Positions 13,935 through 21,255 of a stretch of DNA of 31,042 nucleotides are shown here, piece after piece. The notes beneath the pieces are model-generated. The model saw only the letters and a list, made by a program, of their open reading frames with translations, did no database searches and was not told the DNA's origin. This DNA is from a virus, in the IMG/VR virus record IMGVR_UViG_3300009605_000075, positions 1 to 31,042 of that record; one strand, 5' to 3'. The position numbers were made by a program, and so were the translations under genes. Position 1 is the first letter of the stretch; every line of letters begins with the position of its first letter.

Positions 13935-14338
13935 AACAACCCCTTCTCAACTAGCCGCTTTCGATTGATTTCATGAAGAGCCTTCACTGCACGTTTATGC
14001 TCGCCCGCGTAGGGAACAGCCAGTAATGATTTTACTAACAGATCATTTATGGTTCCACGCCTTCCACTTAATTTAATAGTCGCAAGGTATCTGCCAAACT
14101 TGCCCTTTGAATTGGTAGTGATCCGATAGACCTCACCCACTTTCAAATTTTTCTCAACACAGTTCTTGGCAAGGAAGCCATGTGCTTTGTGGGCCTTATC
14201 CCGGCTGCGAATTTCTGGGCAGTCGATACCGTACAATCTCACCCCCATCTTGATATGCGTATCGAACCCAACTGACATGAGTACCTCAATGGAGTCTCCG
14301 TCGATCACTCGTAAAATCTGACATTCGTATTGGTAGAT
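13931..14338 (-). CDS. staphylococcal-nuclease-like endonuclease with non-standard start
   Basis: SNase fold with the expected catalytic set: VIDGDSIEVL (metal Asp), RLYGIDCPE (Arg, Asp and Glu of the active site) and GKFGRYLATI (second Arg). Such enzymes cut DNA and RNA with calcium. The first beta-strand (TIYQYECQILRVIDGD) is only encoded if translation begins upstream of the GTG at 14308. In that region no ATG, GTG or TTG exists. AGGAGG lies seven bases before an ATC at 14338-14336, so an ATC start is the best fit, giving 135 aa. A GTG start would delete the first strand. The stop overlaps the competing-stem element. Confidence 0.75.
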   Translation of the reverse strand: MYQYECQILRVIDGDSIEVLMSVGFDTHIKMGVRLYGIDCPEIRSRDKAHKAHGFLAKNCVEKNLKVGEVYRITTNSKGKFGRYLATIKLSGRRGTINDLLVKSLLAVPYAGEHKRAVKALHEINRKRLVEKGLL

Positions 14339-14358
14339 GGTGGCTCCTCCTGTAGGTA

Positions 14359-14376
14359 GCAGTGGTTGGTGTACTT
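14359..14376 (+). repeat. second copy of the 18-bp repeat
   Basis: GCAGTGGTTGGTGTACTT is identical to 8761-8778. Here it lies between the 134-aa gene and the nuclease gene, overlapping the 134-aa gene's stop codon, and the flanking inverted repeat of the other copy is absent. Confidence 0.45.
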
Positions 14377-14779
14377 ACGCAGCTCGTCGCCCGCGTGCGG
14401 TCAAACGCATCTCGCTGATCAGGTTCAGTGCCTGTTTCAAAAGTTTCAGGCCAGTGCCTGGGTAGCTGTCCTCCACCACAACCTTATGCAGAACTTCAGA
14501 GTGTTCTGGGGACAGCCTGTCATTTATCATCTTGATGGTGTATGCGTAAGGAAAATAGTAAGTCTTGCCCCCTTTGGGGGAAGCATTGACTATCATAGGT
14601 TCAAAGCTATGACTGTGTATGAACACATCAGCTTTGCTGCACTGGCCCAGAAAAAATTCTGCGGCCTGATGCTGGCTAATGCTAAGCACCTTCACCATCA
14701 ACAGGACATCGATGACTGCCTGGTCACACGCCTTGATACGCGGGACTATCCCATGCTCAATGACGATAGCCCTCTTCAA
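14375..14779 (-). CDS. 134-aa hypothetical protein between primase and nuclease
   Basis: Starts at a TTG that overlaps the primase-helicase stop, with GGAG nine bases upstream. Sequence MKRAIVIEHGIVPRIKACDQ, middle QHQAAEFFLGQCSKADVF, C-terminus GTGLKLLKQALNLISEMRLTARGRR. The basic C-terminal helix could bind nucleic acid. Not recognised. Its TAA is followed in the same frame by the SNase coding region. Confidence 0.6.
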   Translation of the reverse strand: MKRAIVIEHGIVPRIKACDQAVIDVLLMVKVLSISQHQAAEFFLGQCSKADVFIHSHSFEPMIVNASPKGGKTYYFPYAYTIKMINDRLSPEHSEVLHKVVVEDSYPGTGLKLLKQALNLISEMRLTARGRRAA

Positions 14780-16491
14780 AAGTCATCACTCCAGTGACCG
14801 TCAGTCACACCGGAATAGCGCTTCTCGTCATAGTCCGAATACGTTCCGTGAGTTACATCATAGCTCAGTCGGGTAGACCCGTGCTGGCCTAGCCAGCGAA
14901 ACCGGCACTTCCAGCAATGTATTTCAACTGACTCCTCTGTGCGATGGACTGTGAGTCCGAGGTCGCTTTTTGCGAACCATGCTGCACTGCCGCTAATGTG
15001 GTTGCCGCCGACAACAGGATACTCACCTTTGTCATTGGGGTAGACCTTGGTCGGGTGAGCCACGAACCACACATGCAAGTCATGGGCTTTGGCGAAGGTG
15101 GTGATCTTGGTTAACATCGCACTGATCGACAGGTGTTCCTCACCTTCGCCCTGCTCGATAAAATTGTAGGGGTCTATGACAAGGCCGCGGCAGCCGGTTC
15201 TTAGAATGGCAGCCTTGGTGCGAGTGATAATAGAATCAATCGAGGAAGGCACGCCGTCCTTGTTATCGAGAAAAAGAAAATGCTCGTTGACAAATTCATA
15301 CGCCTCATCGAGCTGCGCTTTGGTGATCCGCTTCTCACCTCTGAAGGATTGTTTGGTGATTTTTTCTACGAGCTTGCTGATGTGGTAGTGCGGAGGATTT
15401 TCAAAACTTGCGATGGCGAACTTCCAGTTTTCATTTTTAGCAAGATTAACCATGAGCTGGTCAACGAACTCGGACTTGCCGCTACTCGGCAGTCCGGTTA
15501 TCACACTCAGTTGCCCAGGCGCGATCTTGAACAGGGGATCGAGCGAGGGAATTCCAGAGCTCACTCCACCATCGAGCCCCTTCTCGTACATGTCTTCGAC
15601 TGCACCCAGATACTCCGAGGCGGTGTAGATGCCCTTGAGCGGGAGCGGTGTAGGGTTGGCGATTATCTCCCTGAGCTTCTCAGGTCCATGCTTGAGCAGC
15701 ACATCGTTGCTGTCCTTGCATCCGCGTGGGTAATTCACCCTCCAGCACTTGGCTCGCCCGTCTGGGATACGCCTCGCGAGCTCCTCGGCCAAAGCTTCCC
15801 CGGCTGGGTCATCGTCGGTTGCCAGTATTATCTTCGGACACTCCAGCAGCTCACGCTCCTCCCAGAGATAGGTGAACTTTTTATCTTCATCTGGATGCAC
15901 TTTACGATTGCTGACTTTGCTCGGAGCCCCGTTCGGACATGACACTGCGGTGATGCCTGCGGTAGCCAGTGCCAGAACATCCATCTCGCCCTCGCAAATG
16001 ATCAGGGTATCTGGTTCCGGTGGAACGAACTCTATCCCATAGAAGGTACGAGCCGCTCCGCTCTGGGTCCACGCCTTGGTCTTCATGCTTCGCCACTTGA
16101 CCGCCCGCTCGTCGGTGTCCCTGTCATAAACAAAACCGATAGCGTCCTGTTCACCGTAGTCCCGAAAAAATTTCGGGGCGCAGGCCAGACCAAACTTAGT
16201 GGCCAGAGATTCATCAATCCCACGGGCCTTCAGCCACTCGGTCATAGGGCTGAGGTTGGTGCTTGCGGGAAGAGTGACGGGTACAGGCTTGCGCCTGGGA
16301 GGAGGGCTGTAAGGCTGGCGTTGAACGCCGCCCTCGCTCTCGCAGTGATGACACTTGTACAGTATGACATCGTTTTGGACGGTAACGGACAATGATTTTT
16401 CGTTCTTTTTCTTGCGTGTTTCGCTGCACATTGGGCAGCAGATACGGCAACTTTCGGTGAAGTTACCGATGACTTCTTCGACGACCCCCAT
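14776..16491 (-). CDS. T7-gp4-type primase-helicase
   Basis: 571 aa. The enzyme makes RNA primers and unwinds DNA at the replication fork. An N-terminal zinc ribbon with CPMC (19-22) and CHHC (47-50) recognises template sites. A TOPRIM domain has EGEMDVLA (168-175) and ATDDDPAGEA (224-233). A RecA-type helicase domain has Walker A GLPSSGKSEF (333-342), a segment ASFENPPHYH, Walker B RGLVIDPYNF, VAHPTK, and a C-terminal CRFRWLGQ that supplies the likely arginine finger. Length and domain order match T7 gp4. AGGAG precedes the ATG. Confident call. Confidence 0.93.
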   Translation of the reverse strand: MGVVEEVIGNFTESCRICCPMCSETRKKKNEKSLSVTVQNDVILYKCHHCESEGGVQRQPYSPPPRRKPVPVTLPASTNLSPMTEWLKARGIDESLATKFGLACAPKFFRDYGEQDAIGFVYDRDTDERAVKWRSMKTKAWTQSGAARTFYGIEFVPPEPDTLIICEGEMDVLALATAGITAVSCPNGAPSKVSNRKVHPDEDKKFTYLWEERELLECPKIILATDDDPAGEALAEELARRIPDGRAKCWRVNYPRGCKDSNDVLLKHGPEKLREIIANPTPLPLKGIYTASEYLGAVEDMYEKGLDGGVSSGIPSLDPLFKIAPGQLSVITGLPSSGKSEFVDQLMVNLAKNENWKFAIASFENPPHYHISKLVEKITKQSFRGEKRITKAQLDEAYEFVNEHFLFLDNKDGVPSSIDSIITRTKAAILRTGCRGLVIDPYNFIEQGEGEEHLSISAMLTKITTFAKAHDLHVWFVAHPTKVYPNDKGEYPVVGGNHISGSAAWFAKSDLGLTVHRTEESVEIHCWKCRFRWLGQHGSTRLSYDVTHGTYSDYDEKRYSGVTDGHWSDDF

Positions 16492-16502
16492 TAGGTGAAC
16501 TC

Positions 16503-16760
16503 CTATAGATTCTTGATTAGTGACATCCCTCGCATCTTGCTTTGTAATTCGTTCATGTCGGCCATCGCATCGATTTCGTGAAGAATTTCTAGGCGGTCAT
16601 AGCCGCAGATTTGACAGCACAGATTAAAATTTTTCGACAAGAAAAACAACAGCGCATTTTTCTTTTCTTGAGGTGATGACATGTCTCGAATAGACCTGAC
16701 AATAATTTTACGGCATAGTTCCTTTTGTGCATTATCGATAAGAACATCAGCTTTCTTCAT
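16503..16760 (-). CDS. 85-aa hypothetical protein between RusA and primase
   Basis: ATG with GGAG seven bases upstream. It overlaps the end of RusA by 14 bases. Mainly helical, with one CxxC (CCQIC), ending in LQSKMRGMSLIKNL. No family recognised. A replication or recombination accessory role is inferred from the operon. Confidence 0.6.
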   Translation of the reverse strand: MKKADVLIDNAQKELCRKIIVRSIRDMSSPQEKKNALLFFLSKNFNLCCQICGYDRLEILHEIDAMADMNELQSKMRGMSLIKNL

Positions 16761-17130
16761 CGGAAATCTCCAGAGGTGTCATCACAATTTCGGCACGCGG
16801 ATTTTCCCGATCCAGCCCCCACGTTATGATCTTCTTTTTTACCTGTCTGTCATTCTTAATCCAGAATCCCTGAAGGCAATCGAGGATGACACTCTCGTCC
16901 AGATCAGGCCGACGAGTGGCATAGTAGATTGTCATCGCGACACAAACATCTTCTGTCACCAGGGGATTGAGCTTATTGCACTGTCCACCAAATGCCTTCA
17001 CATAGTTGCGAGCCTTCATGGATTTGATGAACATCGGTTTTCCGCGGGAATAAACCAGTTGCCTTGAATTTGCCTTGGAAGCTGGCTCACCATAGATAGT
17101 GATCTGATGTAGAAATGAGGTTGTTGACAT
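16747..17130 (-). CDS. rusA: RusA-type Holliday junction resolvase
   Basis: 127 aa. RusA cuts four-way DNA junctions made during recombination and clears branched DNA before packaging. The sequence shows the family opening ITIYGEPASKANSRQ, the acidic motif RRPDLDES (Asp76 and Asp78), and KNDRQVKKK (Asp94 with the Lys). Length is normal for the family. No Shine-Dalgarno precedes the ATG, which lies directly beside a divergent promoter, so the mRNA may be leaderless or have a very short leader. It is divergently oriented to the recombination operon, and its function matches that operon. Confidence 0.88.
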   Translation of the reverse strand: MSTTSFLHQITIYGEPASKANSRQLVYSRGKPMFIKSMKARNYVKAFGGQCNKLNPLVTEDVCVAMTIYYATRRPDLDESVILDCLQGFWIKNDRQVKKKIITWGLDRENPRAEIVMTPLEISDEES

Positions 17131-17152
17131 AGAGTGGATACTACTATAGGAT
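17124..17152 (+). promoter_or_regulatory. candidate sigma-70 promoter of the recombination operon
   Basis: TTGACA (17124-17129), 17-base spacer, TAGGAT (17147-17152) on the plus strand. The -35 overlaps the RusA start codon on the other strand. A TATAGT element on the minus strand nearby (17142-17147) could be a -10 for rusA, giving overlapping divergent promoters. An AT-rich stretch (17153-17181) follows. Confidence 0.45.
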
Positions 17153-17259
17153 CAAATTTTTTAAAAGCGTTTAAAATTTTTATGAGCAAAATGAACGATT
17201 ACGTTATTGACCTGCATGAAAAAGGTCTAATATCCCTGGACACCAATGGAGATTACATC

Positions 17260-17559
17260 ATGAACAACGACCACTTCCCGCCTCAGCCTGAGCCGGTTGA
17301 GGAGAAACCCGCCTTCAAGATTGAGAAGGGTATTCCGATGCCAGCCAGCCTGCGCCACAAGGACCGATGGACACACCTTCCCTTCGACAAGATGGAGGTC
17401 GGGGATTCCTTTGTCGTTGACGATATGCACAGCAAAGAAGACGAGACCTCTCTGCGAGGGCGAGCCACCCGTGAGAACAATCGCGATGATGGTAAATTCT
17501 TCTCGGTGGTCAAGAACCCTGATCTGGCCAATAGCATGAGAGTCTTCCGTATCCAATGA
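17260..17559 (+). CDS. small conserved phage protein (GIPMP...FDKMEVGDSF family)
   Basis: 99 aa from ATG 17260, with GGAG eight bases upstream; longer in-frame starts at 17134 and 17182 lack a ribosome-binding site. The pattern KGIPMP ... LPFDKMEVGDSFVV ... GKFFSVVKNPD ... MRVFRIQ is a common small phage protein of unknown function, probably a beta-rich fold. It overlaps the nuclease gene by ATGA, so it is the first gene of the recombination operon. Confidence 0.65.
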   Translation: MNNDHFPPQPEPVEEKPAFKIEKGIPMPASLRHKDRWTHLPFDKMEVGDSFVVDDMHSKEDETSLRGRATRENNRDDGKFFSVVKNPDLANSMRVFRIQ

Positions 17560-18431
17560 AAGTCACCAACAAATTCAATCTGCCCCAGCCGGTCGTCACT
17601 GCCCTGAACAAGGACGACTACGACAGCGGTGGCAGTCACCGTAGCATCACCCAGTTGATTGACAGCCCTCGCGTATCGATTCTTCGCAAGGAATTTGACG
17701 AGGATCGCACTGAAGATGTCTCCGACAAGCTGTGGAGCGTGCTGGGAACAGCCGTTCACAAGATGTTCGAGGATACCGCCAGCGGTGATTACATTTCCGA
17801 GGAAAGAATCCACACCAAACATTCCAACTGGGACATCTCCGGTGCCATTGATCTTCAACTCATTGAACCGGACGGTGTTACCTTGATTGACTATAAATGC
17901 ACCTCGGTGTGGAGTGTCATCTTCGACAAACCGGAGTGGCATAACCAGTTGAACGCCTATGCGTGGCTTGTGAGGCGTTCTAGGGGGCTTTCCGTCAAGA
18001 CCTTGCAGATATGTGCAGTGCTGCGGGATTGGAAGCAGAGGGACGCTGAGAGCAAGCAGGACTATCCCAAAGCCCCGCTGGTCGTTATCGACATTCCTGT
18101 CTGGGATGACGAGAAACAGGATGAATATATGGATGGACGCATCAAGCTGCACAGTGAGGCAGAGTTCGCCCGTCTGACCGGAGAACGGCTGCCCCCGTGC
18201 AGTACGCAGGAGCGCTGGGGTCGTGACCCAACCTATGCTGTCAAGAAAGACGGCCGTAAGACCGCGGTAAGAGTCTTCAACTCCGACAACGAAGCCCGTG
18301 CCTATATAGGAACAATCACCAAAGACCAGAAGAAACACAGCGTGCAACACCGCCCAGGCGAAATGACACGTTGCAAACAGGATTGGTGCGGCGTTGCCAT
18401 GTGGTGCGATCAGTATCAGGGAGAGTCATGA
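17556..18431 (+). CDS. RecB/Cas4-type PD-(D/E)XK nuclease with Cys cluster
   Basis: 291 aa. The nuclease motifs are present: LGTAVHKMFE (His68), ISGAIDLQL (Asp99), LIDYKCTS (Asp112 and Lys114) and QLNAYAWL (Gln131). The C-terminal part has Cys215, Cys273, Cys278 and Cys284, a spacing resembling the Fe-S cluster of Cas4 and AddB nucleases. This phage type usually acts as an exonuclease partner of an annealing protein, encoded two genes downstream here. Iron-sulfur binding is inferred from spacing only. Start fixed by the ATGA overlap. Confidence 0.85.
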   Translation: MKVTNKFNLPQPVVTALNKDDYDSGGSHRSITQLIDSPRVSILRKEFDEDRTEDVSDKLWSVLGTAVHKMFEDTASGDYISEERIHTKHSNWDISGAIDLQLIEPDGVTLIDYKCTSVWSVIFDKPEWHNQLNAYAWLVRRSRGLSVKTLQICAVLRDWKQRDAESKQDYPKAPLVVIDIPVWDDEKQDEYMDGRIKLHSEAEFARLTGERLPPCSTQERWGRDPTYAVKKDGRKTAVRVFNSDNEARAYIGTITKDQKKHSVQHRPGEMTRCKQDWCGVAMWCDQYQGES

Positions 18432-18622
18432 ACCTAGCCGAAGACAAGGAAATATATGAAAAATGCATAGGCATTGCCCGCAGAGTAAACGGATTCAAAT
18501 GGTCTCTCAACGGAGACCGCATCATCCTCACCGGAAACGGACGGACCCGCAGCATTCCGCGTGAGATGTTTTTCAAATTAGATGCTAACGAAATTATAAA
18601 TTTACTGGAGAGAATTGTATGA
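18428..18622 (+). CDS. 64-aa protein between nuclease and annealing protein
   Basis: ATG 18428 with GGGAGAG; overlaps both neighbours by ATGA. Sequence MNLAEDKEIYEKCIGIARRVNGFKWSLNGDRIILTGNGRTRSIPREMFFKLD. Compact alpha/beta character. No family recognised. It may be a small subunit or regulator of the exonuclease-annealing pair. Confidence 0.55.
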   Translation: MNLAEDKEIYEKCIGIARRVNGFKWSLNGDRIILTGNGRTRSIPREMFFKLDANEIINLLERIV

Positions 18623-19560
18623 ACGAAGATAAGTGGGAACAAATCGAAGAGGAAGCCGACGCACGACGGGAACGTCTTGACGCCGCCCGTGAGATTTCGA
18701 GTTTTATGGACTCGGAAGAAGGGGAAAAATACCTCAACGATGTAGGGCAAGCCTATGCCGTTGTGTGGGCGCATCTTAGCAAGGTGGATGTCACAGTGCA
18801 TGTGCAACAGCGTAAAGGCTACGGTGACAAGAAGCTGGATTATATATCATGGGCCAGTTGCTGGGGCTTCCTGATGGAATTTTATCCAGACTTCCGCCGA
18901 GAGTTTGGCCCTAATGAAGTACATCCAGATGGTTCGGTGTTCGTTCATTGCACCCTGTGGATTCGCACCAACAGCATGGTGCTCTCTCAAAGTGAACGTC
19001 TTCCTGTTACGGACAACAGCAATAACGCCGTCGTGAATCCAGACTGCGACCTAATCAACACCGCCCAGCAAAGGTGCTTTGTGAAGTGTGCTGCCCTGTT
19101 CGGGCTAGGCCACCGCCTGTATCTGGGAAAAGAGGTTAGAGATCGTCTGGATAAAGCGGAAGGCAAAGAAGTTCCCCAACAGCCAGAACCCAAGGCAGCT
19201 CCCAAACCAGAGAAGCCTAAAGCAGTGCCGCCCAAGGCACAGCCCAAGCCGAAGCCAGCTCCCACACCGGAAGCTGTATCAGAACCAGAACTAGACGGCC
19301 ACCCTGTTGCTCCGGCCCTCACCGATGAGGACAAGACCAACATGGTCGCCAGCCTGATCAACATGGCGAGAGCTACCTGTCAGACCCCCGCCAGCTTGAT
19401 CGATTTCTGGAACACTAACAAGGGAGATATCAATCTCCTCGACCAAAAGAGCCCAGAATTCAAGCAACTTGTAGAGGGGTTCACTAAATTGAAAGAAGTT
19501 TTGGCTATCGCCAAACCACAAAAAAATGACTTTGATGAAGGAGTTGACAATGCCAAGTAA
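18619..19560 (+). CDS. Sak3/DUF1071-type single-strand annealing protein
   Basis: 313 aa. The core YISWASCWGFLMEFYP (75-90), ...EVHPDGSVFVHCTLWI..., NPDCDLINTAQQRCFVKCAALFGLGHRLYLG (140-170) is the conserved signature of the Sak3/DUF1071 branch of Rad52-like annealing proteins. These anneal complementary single strands and drive phage recombination. A Pro/Lys-rich linker (186-226) and a short C-terminal helical segment follow. Such proteins cooperate with an exonuclease and SSB, both encoded here. The overlap with the next gene is 11 bases. Confidence 0.85.
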   Translation: MNEDKWEQIEEEADARRERLDAAREISSFMDSEEGEKYLNDVGQAYAVVWAHLSKVDVTVHVQQRKGYGDKKLDYISWASCWGFLMEFYPDFRREFGPNEVHPDGSVFVHCTLWIRTNSMVLSQSERLPVTDNSNNAVVNPDCDLINTAQQRCFVKCAALFGLGHRLYLGKEVRDRLDKAEGKEVPQQPEPKAAPKPEKPKAVPPKAQPKPKPAPTPEAVSEPELDGHPVAPALTDEDKTNMVASLINMARATCQTPASLIDFWNTNKGDINLLDQKSPEFKQLVEGFTKLKEVLAIAKPQKNDFDEGVDNAK

Positions 19561-19897
19561 AGAATACGGACCAACCATCGCCGGAACTATCTGGCCCAAC
19601 GACTACAAAACAACGGCCGCACACCCAGCGTTCAAGACTTCAAACAAGTATCACCTGAAGGTGGATGAAGCATTCCTGAAGCACTTGGTCCAAGCTCTGC
19701 GAACCGAAGGAGCGGAGCCACGCATTGCAGTGGCCGTCTGGGAGAATGCCGAGGAAGGGAAGAACACCCTGTATGTCAAGCTCGAAGCGGTAGCCGGAAC
19801 TCCACAGGACACCCCTCAGCCTGAGCCTCAGCCGGAGCCTGAGCCAGAACCTGCCTCAAGTTTCCCGCCAGAAATACATGACGACATTCCCTTCTGA
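19550..19897 (+). CDS. phage single-stranded DNA-binding protein with DDIPF tail
   Basis: 115 aa from ATG 19550 with GAAGGAG seven bases upstream. The N-terminal OB-like part (IAGTIWPNDYKTTAAHPAFKTSNKYHLK...VKLE) is followed by a Pro/Glu repeat linker and the end HDDIPF. DDIPF is the same acidic tail used by bacterial SSB to recruit its partners. SSB coats single strands and loads the recombination proteins. OB fold is inferred from pattern and context; the tail is directly visible. Confidence 0.8.
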   Translation: MPSKEYGPTIAGTIWPNDYKTTAAHPAFKTSNKYHLKVDEAFLKHLVQALRTEGAEPRIAVAVWENAEEGKNTLYVKLEAVAGTPQDTPQPEPQPEPEPEPASSFPPEIHDDIPF

Positions 19898-20220
19898 TGC
19901 CAACCATCAGGAGTACCAAGCTTCTCACTGGAGCAGATGGCCAGCGATGTGTTAACTGCGGTGTCACGGATGGCACTGTGGTTGCCGCACACTACCAGGG
20001 GATACGCGCCCAGCTACTGGGCAAAGGGAAAGGGGCTAAACCCCACGACTTGTGCGTGGCTGACCTGTGCGCCGTATGTCATCGTAAGTTCGACAACTAC
20101 GAAGTAAGCGCCATGTCCACGAAATACCTGCGTCAGATCGATCAAAGCGAACAGTTTCTGTTCTGTATTATCCAGACCCTTCTGCGCCGTATCGAGCAGG
20201 GGGTAATCAAAGTTGACTAA
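19897..20220 (+). CDS. YbcO/DUF1364-like zinc HNH nuclease-type protein
   Basis: 107 aa. CVNC (18-21) and CAVCHRKFDNYE (58-69) frame GKGKGAKPHDLCVADLC, the signature of the YbcO/DUF1364 family that accompanies nin-region genes of lambdoid phages. Members have an HNH-like zinc fold and are thought to act on branched DNA. The start overlaps the SSB stop by one base. Family identity from motif memory. Confidence 0.75.
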   Translation: MPTIRSTKLLTGADGQRCVNCGVTDGTVVAAHYQGIRAQLLGKGKGAKPHDLCVADLCAVCHRKFDNYEVSAMSTKYLRQIDQSEQFLFCIIQTLLRRIEQGVIKVD

Positions 20221-20677
20221 AAAACTTCCAGCCACGGTCCTGACCATCGATCAGTTCTACCATGACAAGATGGCTGTCGCGCAGGCTAAGGAATATCTGC
20301 TCGCTCTGGCAGTCAAGACCCAACCCATCTCGGTGGATAACCTTGCCAAACTTCTATACTCTGATGACGGAGTCGAGGTAAAGGTAAGCTCACTCAAGAA
20401 GTCCCGCACCCGTCCGCAGGAAGCCTATTACAGGAAGTGGGCGAGGGAGTTCGGCAAGTTCTGCGGGCTGCTGCCTGACGAGATGCATGATGTCTTGTTA
20501 CGGGAGACATTCGGAACAGTTGAAGTGGAGACAAAATTCGGAGTGCGGCTGCGGCCTGACAAGCGCAGCGCAGGAACGACACGGGCGGAATACGGAGAAC
20601 TGATCGACACCACTATCCGGCTGGCAGCCGAGATGGGATTTAACATACCGCCCCCCCACAGAGATGAGGATGACTAG
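20213..20677 (+). CDS. NinB/Orf-like recombination protein (tentative)
   Basis: 154 aa from TTG 20213, overlapping the previous stop; an ATG at 20270 is the alternative. The pattern RTRPQEAYYRKWAREFGKFCG, a helix, then FGVRLRPDKRSAGTTRAEYGELIDTTIRLAAEMGFNIP resembles the arrangement of lambda NinB/Orf, a recombination mediator. Position after SSB, YbcO-like and annealing genes supports this. The similarity is pattern-level and needs a profile search. Confidence 0.55.
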   Translation: MTKKLPATVLTIDQFYHDKMAVAQAKEYLLALAVKTQPISVDNLAKLLYSDDGVEVKVSSLKKSRTRPQEAYYRKWAREFGKFCGLLPDEMHDVLLRETFGTVEVETKFGVRLRPDKRSAGTTRAEYGELIDTTIRLAAEMGFNIPPPHRDEDD

Positions 20678-20875
20678 ATGACACAGCGTCTTATATACAC
20701 GATTTCCCCAACGCAAAAAAAGCTCTACAAAAGTCTTGAGCTGTCCAAAAGTGAATATGTCAAGGCAGTCAAAGAGACACTGGAAGAAGAGATGAAAGGG
20801 ATGACCCTGGAGGAAATTTTAGAAGACCCTCGCTGGGATTCAGATGTTTACATGGAAGACGATCAAGGAGACTAG
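20678..20875 (+). CDS. 65-aa acidic protein
   Basis: Starts one base after the previous stop with GAGG upstream. Two-helix sequence (KSEYVKAVKETLEEEMKGM) and an acidic end (WDSDVYMEDDQGD). No family recognised; perhaps a small regulator or partner protein in the recombination operon. Confidence 0.5.
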   Translation: MTQRLIYTISPTQKKLYKSLELSKSEYVKAVKETLEEEMKGMTLEEILEDPRWDSDVYMEDDQGD

Positions 20876-20877
20876 AG

Positions 20878-21255
20878 ATGAACTATGAAGTAACGATAAG
20901 CCAGCTTCGCGATCAACTTGCTAAACGCAAGCATGAGTGGTGGCTGTGGCATCAAGCCAATCCGCTCATCTGGGAAAAGTTTGAAGAGTATACCCGCGAA
21001 GCAATCATGGCAGGCAAAAAATCCTATTCGCACTGGGCGATTGTCAATCGCATCCGCTGGCATTGCGAGGTCGAGACCAAAGGTGGTGCGTTTAAAATAT
21101 CAAACAACCACATTGCATTCTATGCACGGCTGTTCCATGCCTACCATCCTAACCATGCTGGATTCTTTAACGTAAAGCCGTTCAAGGAAGAGACCATGAT
21201 TGAAGAACTCTCCCAACGCAACGTCATCTACCTGGAGCAACGGAACGTCCATTGA
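20878..21255 (+). CDS. 125-aa conserved phage/bacterial protein of unknown function
   Basis: AGGAG precedes the ATG. The motif NPLIWEKFEEYTREAIMAGKKSYSHWAIVNRIRWHCEVET, followed by FKISNNHIAFYARLFHAYHPNHAGFFNVK, is a well conserved family in phages and prophages with no assigned function. The conserved HW.I..RIRW suggests a nucleic-acid-related fold. It overlaps the methyltransferase-like gene. Confidence 0.65.
   Translation: MNYEVTISQLRDQLAKRKHEWWLWHQANPLIWEKFEEYTREAIMAGKKSYSHWAIVNRIRWHCEVETKGGAFKISNNHIAFYARLFHAYHPNHAGFFNVKPFKEETMIEELSQRNVIYLEQRNVH

Noticed and set aside
17140-17150. T7-like promoter (CTATAGG string)
   Set aside because: Only the short core around the start site matches; a single-subunit RNA polymerase is not visible in the window and the rest of the 17-23-base consensus is absent.
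17283-18350. 355-aa minus-strand ORF opposite the nuclease gene
   Set aside because: Shadow of the nuclease and its small upstream neighbour; those show conserved catalytic motifs on the plus strand.
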